A stretch of DNA of 32,075 bases, taken from the IMG/VR virus record IMGVR_UViG_3300030380_003667, positions 1 through 32,075 of that record; one strand, 5' to 3'. A program made the translations under genes and the position numbers. Below the pieces are notes generated by a model. It worked only from the letters and a program-made list of their open reading frames with translations. It was not told the DNA's origin and made no database searches. The DNA comes from a virus. Each line of letters opens with the position of its first letter. Position 1 is the first letter of the stretch. Shown piece by piece: positions 23,609 through 31,504 of this stretch.

Positions 23609-23917
23609 AAAAAAAAATGAAAAATGTTTGTACACGAAAAAATATATTGTTCGCTGATCTATATATAAAGTGTTCAAGTGTTCAAAGATTTTCATTTTTT
23701 TCGTTCTGATATTGAACAGATTGTGAACAGTGATAACATAGGAAGATACTCAGTTTTCATCGAACTGTTCGACTATACTATAAAAGTGTTCAATAAAGAT
23801 TATGCCCAAAAGCTTACATTATCATATAGTGTTAGGATTTTTTTTAAAAGGTTTAGGAGCCTAGGAACAAGCGAACACAAAAAAAAATACAAGAATATTT
23901 TTGAGTCCTATTATCTA

Positions 23918-23956
23918 CTCACTAGTAGGTAAGTGAGTCCGTAATCTACTAGTGAG
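23918..23956. repeat. Inverted repeat, 11-bp arms
   Basis: CTCACTAGTAG (23918-23928) and CTACTAGTGAG (23946-23956) are exact reverse complements separated by 17 bases. A third AGTGAG lies in between (23932-23937) and could form an alternative hairpin with the left arm. It may be a DNA hairpin or a binding site. It does not resemble a terminator because no T run follows. Confidence 0.7.
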
Positions 23957-24017
23957 AAGGTTAATAACATACTGCACGCGCGTTCAGTGGTGTGGATGAA
24001 CCGAACACTGTTCACCT

Positions 24018-24053
24018 ACTGAACACTCATTCAGTACTGAACATCCATTCAGT
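24018..24053. repeat. Tandem pair of 18-bp inverted-repeat units
   Basis: Two adjacent 18-bp units (24018-24035 and 24036-24053) have the form ACTGAACA-yy-CATTCAGT and differ only at the two central bases (CT versus TC). Each unit has perfect ACTGAA/TTCAGT arms. The exact spacing and variation only at the centre are characteristic of a protein-binding iteron pair. Confidence 0.75.
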
Positions 24054-24100
24054 GTCTATGCGCTACCGAACACTGTTCGGACACTGTACAAACGTTCAGG

Positions 24101-24275
24101 TCGGGGGGACCCCCAAAGCGGTGTAATAGAGAAAATGGGGACACCAAAAAATATCTGGATGACTTTTTTAGATTTTGGTTGTTTTAAGGCACTGAGGACA
24201 TGTTTTTGTTATACTATTTTTGCATGGTGTTTTCGATGATATATTTATTTTGTATATATCACGCAGGAGGATACC
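24101..24275. other. Leader upstream of the rightward block; G/C run and AT-rich region
   Basis: GGGGGGACCCCC (24103-24114) is a homopolymer palindrome. It is followed by AT-rich DNA with TATACT (24210-24215) and TATATT (24240-24245), either of which could be a -10 box. Neither has a good -35 box at normal spacing, so I do not call a promoter. AGGAGG at 24265-24270 serves the next gene. No other gene is seen. Confidence 0.5.
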
Positions 24276-24728
24276 GTGTACACAGATTATGGAGTAGGCA
24301 TGGCAGAACACAAAAGTAAGATTCCAACAAAAATACAAACATTTATAGTCAAAATGAATCCCGTTGCAAAGGGTAGACCCAGATTTACCAAGGCAGGTCG
24401 AACATATACACCGAAAAAAACGAAAGAGGCTACAGATGTAATCGCGAAAAAGATTGAAGAGCAAAGAGGAGAGCAGATTCCAAAGGGTGCGCCTGTTTCG
24501 TTGTATTGTAAATTTATGTGTAAACGTCCAGTGAGTATGGGTAAGGGTGATAGGGTATTGAAGACGACCAAGCCAGATGTAGATAACTATTTAAAACTTG
24601 TTATGGATGCTTGTAATCAAGCGCAGGTTTGGGAAGATGACAGTCAAGTGGTTGAGGTTCTTGCACAGAAATGGTATTGTGCTGATTACCAAGAGCCAGA
24701 GGTTCAGATACAGATAAGTAGGTTATGA
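24276..24728 (+). CDS. rusA-like: RusA-type Holliday junction resolvase
   Basis: This 150 aa protein cuts four-way DNA junctions; in phages it resolves branched DNA before packaging. Family features are GRPRFTKAG in the N-terminal part (residues 33-41), the acidic pair Asp101/Asp103 in TTKPDVDNYLK, and a third acidic site in VWEDDSQVV (Asp121/122). The start is GTG at 24276 with AGGAGG five bases upstream. An ATG at 24300 with GGAG is an alternative that would remove 8 residues. It is the first gene of the rightward block, next to terminase, as usual for junction resolvases linked to packaging. Confidence 0.85.
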   Translation: MYTDYGVGMAEHKSKIPTKIQTFIVKMNPVAKGRPRFTKAGRTYTPKKTKEATDVIAKKIEEQRGEQIPKGAPVSLYCKFMCKRPVSMGKGDRVLKTTKPDVDNYLKLVMDACNQAQVWEDDSQVVEVLAQKWYCADYQEPEVQIQISRL

Positions 24729-24729
24729 T

Positions 24730-25113
24730 ATGGCAATGAAGATTACACAGAAACACAAAAAAGCAGCGTTGTTGTGTGCGCAGGGATACTTGAGTTTAAA
24801 ACAGATCGCAAATGAAGTTGGTGTGGCTCGACAGACTGTAGTGCAGTGGAAACAAAAGGCTGAGTTTAAAGCTTTGATTATGGGATACAATGAGCCTTTG
24901 TTTGATACGGAGGTACGAGAGCGTAATCTACTAGACCAAGCATATAAGACGTTACAGATTGTAATGGAGAATGGTCAGAATGATGGTGCGAAGGTAAATG
25001 CTGCAAAGTATGTGATTGATACATTTCGAAACAAGAAGGGTATTAAGGGTAAGTTTAGTGATGCAAATGATGGTGAGATGAAGAACATCTTGAAGTTGGT
25101 TGAGGAGAAATGA
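24730..25113 (+). CDS. Small terminase subunit-like protein
   Basis: This is a 127 aa protein. An N-terminal helix-turn-helix is visible (about residues 18-45: LSLKQIANEVGVARQTVVQW), followed by a helical part (VRERNLLDQAYKTLQIVMEN) and a Lys-rich tail with EMKNILKLVEE. Recognition of the phage packaging site by such a helix-turn-helix is typical. It directly precedes and overlaps the large subunit (ATGA). The sequence is not close enough to a named family for a stronger claim. Confidence 0.75.
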   Translation: MAMKITQKHKKAALLCAQGYLSLKQIANEVGVARQTVVQWKQKAEFKALIMGYNEPLFDTEVRERNLLDQAYKTLQIVMENGQNDGAKVNAAKYVIDTFRNKKGIKGKFSDANDGEMKNILKLVEEK

Positions 25114-26654
25114 GTTTACCGTATATTTCCTACAAGGTTCCTCGCAGACATCGTAAGGATTTGCAAGATGTATTGAAAGACCCGATAAAGTTTTTTCGAT
25201 TGTTGCGCGTACAAGATAAGTATAGTGGTGCTTACAAACAGTTTGACTTGTATCCTGAACAGGAACAGTTATTGCAGCAGATATGCAGTAGCAATAAGAT
25301 TATTGTTGTAAAGCCCAGACAGATTGGAGTGAGTACACTATTGCGTGCGTATGCATTTTGGAAGGTGTATACCAGTAAAGATCCTATTAAGTATGGTGTA
25401 TTAAGTTTCCATGATCGTTCTGCCAAGCATCTCCGAAAGATGGACAACAACTTTCTTGCAGGTTTGCCAGAGATGTTGCAGCGTCATTGTTCGATCGACA
25501 ATACAACGGATTTGATTTTCGATGATACACAAGCTGGCCTTTCCTCGTATACTGCGAGATCTAGTGGAGGTACTCGTTCGTTTACTTTGAATGCAGCGCA
25601 CTTGAGTGAGTTTGCTTTTTATCCGGATCAAGAAGAGGTATTGGCACAGGTTGTAGCGACAGTGGGTAAGGGTCAGATTGTGATTGAGTCTACACCCAAT
25701 ACTGTTGGTGATATATTTCACAAGTTGTGTAAAGAGGCTCCAGATAATGGTTGGACACTTGTAACGTTTTGGTGGTGGCAACATCAGAACTACAGGACCC
25801 CTGCACCTACAGACATGATATACACAGAAGAGGAACAAAAGCTAATAAACTTGTATGGATTGGATGATGATCAGATACAGTGGCGCAGAGAACAAGTTGC
25901 AACCATTGGTATTGATAAGTTTAAGCGAGAGTATCCTGCATCGATCGATGATGCTTTTTCGTTTGGTAGTTCTGCCTATTTTGATCCCGATGCGTTAGAT
26001 CGTATCGAGCCTATTATCTTTGATGGTAACGAGCGTGTGTACGAAAAGGAGGTATACAGTGATGATGTATATGCAGTTGGAGTTGATGTGGCAGGGGGTG
26101 TTGGTGGTGATTATAGCTGCATTTGTGTTGTGTCTTGTTCTAGCCGTGAAGTAGTTTATCAGTACAGATGTAATACCATAACTCCTGTTGAGTTTTCTGA
26201 AAAGATTATGCATATTGCACAGAAGTATAATGATGCAATGGTGTTGTGCGAATCGAACAATCATGGTCATGTAGTGATTCAAAAGTTGATTGACTATGGA
26301 TATACGAATCTGTGGTACAGTGCAGAAGGTAAACATTGGGTAACCAGTTCGAAAAGTAAGATTGAGGCATATGAGATTTTGCGTGAAATGATTTCTTCTG
26401 ACATGTTGTCTAGATTAGACATGACAACTTTAATGGAGCTTCGAAGTATGACAATATATAAAGTTGCACCAGAGGCTCCTAATGGTTTGCATGATGACTT
26501 GGCAGACTCGTTGGCATTGGCTTATAGATGTGCTAGAGATATACCAAGTTATATGGTTCGTAATGCAAAACAAGGATTGATGGATAGATTGATTAGCAAT
26601 CGCCGAGCAAAACGTATAAGATTAATGCGAATGCCTTATAGGAGCGCACAATGA
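25110..26654 (+). CDS. terL: Large terminase subunit
   Basis: This 514 aa protein is the packaging motor: an ATPase that drives DNA into the capsid and a nuclease that cuts it. The ATPase has a Walker A-like KPRQIGVST (residues 68-76), and Walker B/coupling with AAHLSEFAF (about 165-175) and GQIVIESTPN. The RNase-H-like nuclease has GVDVAGGVGGDYS with the first Asp at about residue 326, VLCESNNHG, and GLHDDLADSLALAY near residues 458-471. The start overlaps the small subunit stop. Its overall layout is of the Terminase_6 type. Confidence 0.95.
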   Translation: MSLPYISYKVPRRHRKDLQDVLKDPIKFFRLLRVQDKYSGAYKQFDLYPEQEQLLQQICSSNKIIVVKPRQIGVSTLLRAYAFWKVYTSKDPIKYGVLSFHDRSAKHLRKMDNNFLAGLPEMLQRHCSIDNTTDLIFDDTQAGLSSYTARSSGGTRSFTLNAAHLSEFAFYPDQEEVLAQVVATVGKGQIVIESTPNTVGDIFHKLCKEAPDNGWTLVTFWWWQHQNYRTPAPTDMIYTEEEQKLINLYGLDDDQIQWRREQVATIGIDKFKREYPASIDDAFSFGSSAYFDPDALDRIEPIIFDGNERVYEKEVYSDDVYAVGVDVAGGVGGDYSCICVVSCSSREVVYQYRCNTITPVEFSEKIMHIAQKYNDAMVLCESNNHGHVVIQKLIDYGYTNLWYSAEGKHWVTSSKSKIEAYEILREMISSDMLSRLDMTTLMELRSMTIYKVAPEAPNGLHDDLADSLALAYRCARDIPSYMVRNAKQGLMDRLISNRRAKRIRLMRMPYRSAQ

Positions 26655-28336
26655 AAGCAAAGATTGCAGAAGCATTGTTTCGTAAACATGAACAATATTG
26701 GGATGAGCAAAAAGCAGAGTTGAGGAAACTTCGTGCTGCATACATGACTAGGTATTGGGACAAGGATTATGCACCTGATCAGATTTTGATTGAAACAACA
26801 CGTGCGTATGAATACATCGAAGGTTATATAGCATCGTTGTATGCTCGCAATCCTTCTGTGATTGTCAAGGGTGATGTACGAGGAAGAGGGGATTCACAAA
26901 AAGTCCAAGCCCTATCCAATGCGTTTCTTGATAAAGTTCGAACACAGATTGAGGATGTGTCACGACTCGCTTTGATATACCCATGTGCATTTTTGAAACT
27001 GTATGCGACACAGCATCCAGATCCATTTAAACGTGTGGGTGTATCAGCGGTTGCGGCATGGGATGTAGTTGTAGATACAGATGCACCAAGTTGGAGTGAG
27101 CAAAAGTATGTTGGACACAGGTATCATATTACTTTGCAAGATGCGAAAGCCAAGTATGGTAACAAGAAGTATGCATCACATCAGTTGATTCGATTCCTAG
27201 ATTACGATAGTAGTCATGACAATGCACCATATATGGCAGCAAACTTGTCAGCATTAAATGAAAGTGGTCATGAGCCAGACAATCCTTTTGAGTATATTCA
27301 AGTTATAGAGTTTTATGATTTGGAAAGCAATAAGATGTATGTTTGGAGTCCAGATTATTCTAATGGTGAGAAGTGGTTGTTTGATGGAGTGGAGATTGAG
27401 ATTGGTGATGGAGAGAATACAGAGGTGCAGAAGTACGATCAGATACCATTTACTGACGCGGCTAATAATCCTTTGGCTCCTTTGGTTCCTTTATATTTCT
27501 CTCGTCAGCCAGATTTGCCTTTGCGTGGGTATTCAGCACTTCGTAGAGTTTATTCACAAGTAGAGGAAACCAATATAATCCGTACATATCAGTCTACGAT
27601 GGTACGTAGAGCAGCAAGACAATGGATTGTAAAAAAAGGTGTATTTACTGATGAAGATATGGCCAAACTAGCGTTGGGTGCAGATGGTGAATATATTGAA
27701 GCAGAACTTAGTCCAAGTCAGAATCTGAGTGGCTCGATACAGGCAGTTCCTCATACAGGTGTTCCTGCTGAACTAGAGACATATATACGACAAGTTAATG
27801 ATGATTTCCAACGTGGTAGTGTTCTTGCTCCGTTTACAAGAGGAGAGGCGACACGTGCAACAGCTACAGAGATTACAGCATTGGCATCGTACAGCTCAAG
27901 TGAGATTGGACGATTGGCGCGTGAGCGTGATGCAATGATTGAGTATGCTGCATCTGTTTATGTATCGATGATGAAAATCTTTTTACAAGATGAACCAGAT
28001 GTGATTGTCATAAATGGCAAGACTCAGATTGTTCGTTCTGAAGATTTAGATGGAGACTTTAGTTTTTACGCTTTAGATGCAGGAGCGACACCAGTATCAG
28101 AGGCAGTGAAGAAGCAGGACTTCTTACAATCAATCGGGATTTTAATGGAGTTGGGAGTTCCACAACAAAAAGTCTTACAAGAACTTGTACGCAAGTTGGA
28201 TCTTCCAGAGGATTTCCTGGAGACAAACGTCGAAGGAATACAAGATTTAACACAAACACAACAACAACCCTCACCTACAGCAACGATAGAACAAGGACAA
28301 CAAGGTAGTCCTCAAGCAGTTGCACAAGTTTTATAG
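26651..28336 (+). CDS. Portal protein
   Basis: This 561 aa protein forms the twelve-subunit channel at the vertex where DNA enters and the tail attaches. It follows the large terminase with a 4-base overlap. It shows a long N-terminal helical segment, a central beta-rich wing (VIEFYDLESNKMYVWSPDYS) and helical stretches such as EIGRLARERDAMIEYAASVY. It has a Gln/Pro-rich C terminus. Podovirus portals are longer than siphovirus ones and this size fits. No catalytic residues are expected. Confidence 0.9.
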   Translation: MKAKIAEALFRKHEQYWDEQKAELRKLRAAYMTRYWDKDYAPDQILIETTRAYEYIEGYIASLYARNPSVIVKGDVRGRGDSQKVQALSNAFLDKVRTQIEDVSRLALIYPCAFLKLYATQHPDPFKRVGVSAVAAWDVVVDTDAPSWSEQKYVGHRYHITLQDAKAKYGNKKYASHQLIRFLDYDSSHDNAPYMAANLSALNESGHEPDNPFEYIQVIEFYDLESNKMYVWSPDYSNGEKWLFDGVEIEIGDGENTEVQKYDQIPFTDAANNPLAPLVPLYFSRQPDLPLRGYSALRRVYSQVEETNIIRTYQSTMVRRAARQWIVKKGVFTDEDMAKLALGADGEYIEAELSPSQNLSGSIQAVPHTGVPAELETYIRQVNDDFQRGSVLAPFTRGEATRATATEITALASYSSSEIGRLARERDAMIEYAASVYVSMMKIFLQDEPDVIVINGKTQIVRSEDLDGDFSFYALDAGATPVSEAVKKQDFLQSIGILMELGVPQQKVLQELVRKLDLPEDFLETNVEGIQDLTQTQQQPSPTATIEQGQQGSPQAVAQVL

Positions 28337-28345
28337 GAGTATAAC

Positions 28346-28828
28346 ATGTCAATACCACAAGATTTAATAATGCAAGCTGAAACGATTGGAGCAGGTATGG
28401 ATGCCGCCCAACAACAAGGTATACAAATCATGACCCCTCAAGGAAAGTATTCTGCGAGAGCATTGAATGCTGTAGTTGATGTAGTCAATGAGATTATGCC
28501 TATGTTTGGAGAGCAAGTAATGATGGAACAGTACACAGAAGACTTGACCATAATGCCACAAGAACTCGTAAATGCATTGATGGCAATCATGACTGTTGCA
28601 GACCAAGCAGGTGTACCTATCGATATGGAGATAAGTTCAGTTGTATCTGACAATGATTTGGCTAAACTTGCTGCGTTGATAAAACGTTTGGCACAAGATA
28701 AAAAGCTAAAAGACTTTTTGATGAAAGGAACTGAAGAAGTTACCGAAGAAGTTGAAGTAGAATCTGCCCCTGCGCCCGAGGGTGGTATGGAAGTATCGGA
28801 CGAAGAACTATTTTCCCAGAGAGTATAA
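28346..28828 (+). CDS. Small acidic virion-assembly protein, unknown
   Basis: This is a 160 aa protein rich in Met, Gln, Ala and Glu. It is helical with an acidic, Glu/Val/Pro-rich tail (EEVTEEVEVESAPAPEGGM). AGGAG lies about ten bases before the start. It sits between the portal and the scaffold-like gene and its stop overlaps the next start (TAATG). Such proteins may assist portal or scaffold assembly; identity is not recognised. Confidence 0.65.
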   Translation: MSIPQDLIMQAETIGAGMDAAQQQGIQIMTPQGKYSARALNAVVDVVNEIMPMFGEQVMMEQYTEDLTIMPQELVNALMAIMTVADQAGVPIDMEISSVVSDNDLAKLAALIKRLAQDKKLKDFLMKGTEEVTEEVEVESAPAPEGGMEVSDEELFSQRV

Positions 28829-29691
28829 TGTCAGAAGAACAAAACGATAATACAGCAAACCTTGAAACCGTGACTCCATCGGAGGACACTGCTACAGTCT
28901 CCGAACAACCAGAAGTCACACCTAACGATCGACCATCGATTGATAACTATAAGGATGAATATGACAAACGAGTGGATGCTTTGTTGGCTAGGCATGAAGC
29001 AGAAAGTCGTGGAGAGCCAACGCCCGAACCCGAAGGACTCCGAGAAGGAGAATCTTGGGACAAACTCTTCGATCAAGCAGACGAAAACAGTCAACGAGCA
29101 ATGCAACAGCTCAGAGCAGACTATACAAGAAAGACCCAAGAACTAGCTGCTGAACGCAAAGAACTACAAGAGCAAGCACAACACATTGAATCAATGCGTA
29201 TGAGTCTTGAAGATAATGCTGCATACAAGGCAATACAAGAGGCTGCACAAGAAGATACAGGTGATTTTGATCCATATGATTCTGCTTCGTTTGAGCGATA
29301 TGTGAATAAGATTGTAGCAGAACGATTACAGTCCGTGTTGCAGCCTATGGCAGAGCAACAGATGAAAGCAAGTGCGCAAGCAAAAGTGCAAACTTTCATG
29401 GAACAACATCCAGATTTAAACACAGATGAAACTTTGAAAACAGAGGTGCGCCAAACTTTGTTGGGGAATGAGTCTTTATCACTACAAGATGCGTACTGGA
29501 TTGTAAAAGGCAGACGTAGCCATAGTGTTTCTGAACGAGAAGCAGTCCAAAAACTGGCATTTAAGAATGCAGCAAAGGCAAGTGGACTCAAAGTAGGAGT
29601 AGGACAAAACAAAGGTACTACAGTTCCTAAAGGGTCTACAAAGATGAAAGCTGCTGACTTGTACCAACATTTACTTAAGCAACAGAAATAA
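28828..29691 (+). CDS. Scaffolding-like protein
   Basis: This is a 287 aa protein. The first 90 residues are acidic and Pro/Thr/Glu-rich (disordered), followed by a long coiled coil (about residues 90-130: RAMQQLRADYTRKTQELAAE, then ELQEQAQHIESMRM). A helical part with EQHPDLNTDETLKTEVRQTL follows and a basic C terminus (KGSTKMKAADLYQHLLKQQ) ends the protein. Acidic start, coiled coil and basic capsid-binding tail are typical of scaffolding proteins, and it lies just before the major capsid gene. The sequence itself is weakly conserved in such proteins, so the call rests on layout and position. Confidence 0.75.
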   Translation: MSEEQNDNTANLETVTPSEDTATVSEQPEVTPNDRPSIDNYKDEYDKRVDALLARHEAESRGEPTPEPEGLREGESWDKLFDQADENSQRAMQQLRADYTRKTQELAAERKELQEQAQHIESMRMSLEDNAAYKAIQEAAQEDTGDFDPYDSASFERYVNKIVAERLQSVLQPMAEQQMKASAQAKVQTFMEQHPDLNTDETLKTEVRQTLLGNESLSLQDAYWIVKGRRSHSVSEREAVQKLAFKNAAKASGLKVGVGQNKGTTVPKGSTKMKAADLYQHLLKQQK

Positions 29692-29693
29692 AT

Positions 29694-29810
29694 ATGTTAT
29701 ACAATAATCATGTCGCATTGTGGATTCCCCTGGAGACAGGACACGTTGAAGCAACTCCCCCACGAGGATACGAGGCGATGGATACAATAAACTCTAACGT
29801 AGGAGCCTAA
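29694..29810 (+). CDS. 38-aa frame filling the scaffold-capsid gap
   Basis: ATG 29694 to TAA 29810 is an open frame of 38 codons that takes up the whole 120-base gap between the scaffold stop and the capsid start. The protein (LYNNHVALWIPLETGHVEAT, then PPRGYEAMDTINSNVGA) reads like real protein and has no rare-codon excess. However, its ribosome site is weak (TAAGCAACAGAAATAAAT). Its last codons include the AGGAG that serves the capsid gene. It could be a short virion protein or a leader; a chance frame cannot be ruled out. Confidence 0.4.
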   Translation: MLYNNHVALWIPLETGHVEATPPRGYEAMDTINSNVGA

Positions 29811-29811
29811 C

Positions 29812-30939
29812 ATGGCAATCCAACCCGATATATTAGCATCGACCCTGCGTATCTTGAAAGATCGTGAGGTAGATAATACATTTAAAAACATCCCATTGCT
29901 TGATGCAATCCGTAGTCACGGAGCAGTTATTGAGAGTGATGGTGGTAGCAAGGTAAACTGTCCTGCTATTATGACCGAACATTCAATGATTACTCAGCTG
30001 TCTAGTGGATATGAGTCTGTAAATCTTGCAGTCAAAGATCCTCTTCGTCAGACTGAATACAACTGGTGTGACTTTGTTGCTCCTGTAGTAATCACTGAAA
30101 AAGAACAACTTACCAACAAAGGCGATCGCGCAGTAATCAACATTGCTGAAGCTCGTCTCAAGTCCGTTATGGGTATGTTGCAACGTGAGTTCTGTAAGCA
30201 GATCGTAAACAACGAGTCTACTATTCTTTCTGAACTTCAAACCTTGTCTCCAAAAGGAGCAAACGGTTGGTTTGGATGTCAACCATTTGGTGATCAAGAA
30301 GGACTTGTTGGTGGACTTGATAAAGCTACATATACAGATACATTCCAAAACCAATATGTAGATTGCCCATCTGCTTTTCCTGATGAGACTGATCATGCTG
30401 TTCGTCTTTTTCGTGCTATGAGCAAGTTGTATATTGACTCACAAGTATATGCTCCAGAGGGAGAGGTAGACATTATCCTTATGTCACCACGATGTTATGA
30501 GCTTTACAAGAATAGTTTGTTTGCACAAGAGCGATACACTTCTATTCAAGAGCAACGTGACATGGCTGGTAAACTTGGACTTATGTTCAATGGTGCAAAG
30601 GTTTATGTTGAGCCTAATCTTGCAGGAACATTTGTACAGACTGATCTTACAAAACCTGCACAGAATATGAGTGGAGTTGACATTACTTTTGGAACTTCTA
30701 CTAAAAATCATTATCAAACTGACGGTGCTGCTGTTGGAACTATCGATGCGATGTTCCTAAACTCAAAACTTATGTCATTGTATTTTGATCGTGATGCTTA
30801 CTTTGAAATGGGTGAGTTTGAGCGTATCAGTGGATATGCAGCTATGGCTGCAAACATCATGACTCGTACACAACTTGCTACTGCAAACTTGTCAGGACAT
30901 GGTATCCTTATCAATGCATTCGCTACTATTAATCCATAA
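29812..30939 (+). CDS. Major capsid protein
   Basis: This 375 aa protein forms the capsid shell. It follows a scaffold-like gene and has AGGAG upstream. It shows an N-terminal arm (LRILKDREVDNTFKNIPLLD), then beta-rich segments and a helix typical of the HK97-type fold (AVINIAEARLKSVMGMLQRE). It ends with MAANIMTRTQLATANLSGHG and FATINP. Leucine is mainly CTT, unlike the replication genes, which suits high expression. The fold assignment is by general pattern, not by a close relative. Confidence 0.85.
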   Translation: MAIQPDILASTLRILKDREVDNTFKNIPLLDAIRSHGAVIESDGGSKVNCPAIMTEHSMITQLSSGYESVNLAVKDPLRQTEYNWCDFVAPVVITEKEQLTNKGDRAVINIAEARLKSVMGMLQREFCKQIVNNESTILSELQTLSPKGANGWFGCQPFGDQEGLVGGLDKATYTDTFQNQYVDCPSAFPDETDHAVRLFRAMSKLYIDSQVYAPEGEVDIILMSPRCYELYKNSLFAQERYTSIQEQRDMAGKLGLMFNGAKVYVEPNLAGTFVQTDLTKPAQNMSGVDITFGTSTKNHYQTDGAAVGTIDAMFLNSKLMSLYFDRDAYFEMGEFERISGYAAMAANIMTRTQLATANLSGHGILINAFATINP

Positions 30940-30949
30940 GAGGTGAAAC

Positions 30950-31435
30950 ATGGCTACTCAAAACTTATTACAACGACTTGACCAAGCATCAGAGACTACA
31001 GGGTCTTCTGCTGATGCGTCAAATCGTAGAATCGAAGAAGTGTTTATTGCGTCAGAAGCAATCACAGCAGGCGACTTTGTTTGTCTTGACTTGAGCAAAT
31101 CTGCTGACAGCGATAAAGTATTATTTGTAAAGAAACTTACTGCAACAGCAGCAACTAACCTTTGTGTTGGTGTTGCCATTGCAGCAGCAGCAACAGATGA
31201 AAATGTTCGTGTATGTATTCGTGGAATGATTTCTGCGAATGTTGCTACTGGTGTAGCGCAAGGCGATCGTCTTGTTGCTTCATCATCAGCAGGACGAGCA
31301 GAAGAATATGCAGATGTAACTATTGAAGAAAGCGGCAGTGCAACCAAAACTGTATCTTTCAAACCGATTGTTGCTTTTGCTGTTGGTGCTGAAGATGCTA
31401 ACTTTGCAACAGTATACGTATACCCACAGTTCTAG
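30950..31435 (+). CDS. Capsid decoration-like protein
   Basis: This is a 161 aa protein, starting 10 bases after the capsid stop with GAGGTG upstream. After a short helical start it is Ala/Val/Ser/Thr-rich and beta-like (IEEVFIASEAITAGDFVCLD, ENVRVCIRGMISANVATGVA, SFKPIVAFAVGAED). Such small beta domains after the capsid gene are usually head-decoration (capsid-stabilising) proteins. The identity is inferred from position and composition. A terminator follows. Confidence 0.7.
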   Translation: MATQNLLQRLDQASETTGSSADASNRRIEEVFIASEAITAGDFVCLDLSKSADSDKVLFVKKLTATAATNLCVGVAIAAAATDENVRVCIRGMISANVATGVAQGDRLVASSSAGRAEEYADVTIEESGSATKTVSFKPIVAFAVGAEDANFATVYVYPQF

Positions 31436-31453
31436 GCATTCTCCATGCTACAT

Positions 31454-31493
31454 GGGCTAGGTTATTCCATTTGGTCTAGCCTAGCCCTTTTTT
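31454..31493 (+). terminator. Rho-independent terminator after the decoration gene
   Basis: Exact 8-bp arms GGGCTAGG (31454-31461) and CCTAGCCC (31480-31487) flank an 18-base loop and are followed by six T (31488-31493). It lies 18 bases after the decoration stop. It should raise capsid-level transcripts relative to the downstream tail genes by stopping a part of transcription. Confidence 0.85.
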
Positions 31494-31504
31494 ATAGGTG
31501 ACCC

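Larger units (their letters stand above)
23649..24100. repeat. Array of TGTTC/GAACA sites, probable origin or operator array
   Basis: About sixteen copies of the pentamer GTTCA/TGAAC or close variants occur in about 450 bases. Two tandem GTGTTCAA copies start at 23670 and 23678, and others lie at 23713, 23724, 23786, 23864, 23872, 23982 and 24094. CGAAC-T-GTTCG (23761-23771) is an exact palindrome, as are GAACA-C-TGTTC (24003-24013) and its 15-bp form CCGAACA-C-TGTTCGG (24066-24080). No reliable gene covers this stretch; a GTG-started frame at 23678-23932 is weak. Repeats of this kind are typical of replication-initiator or repressor binding arrays. The arrangement is seen directly; the role is inferred. 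Confidence 0.75.

Noticed and set aside
23678-23932. GTG-started 84-codon frame in the control region
   Set aside because: It has no ribosome site, lies in the repeat array and begins within a repeat copy. The protein text is somewhat plausible, so it stays only a weak candidate.
25401-25838. Minus-strand frame of 145 codons
   Set aside because: It is antisense to the large terminase, whose motifs are clear.
29121-29612. Minus-strand frame of 163 codons
   Set aside because: It is antisense to the scaffold-like gene; its Ser/Cys-rich text is the mirror of Glu/Ala/Gln-rich coding.
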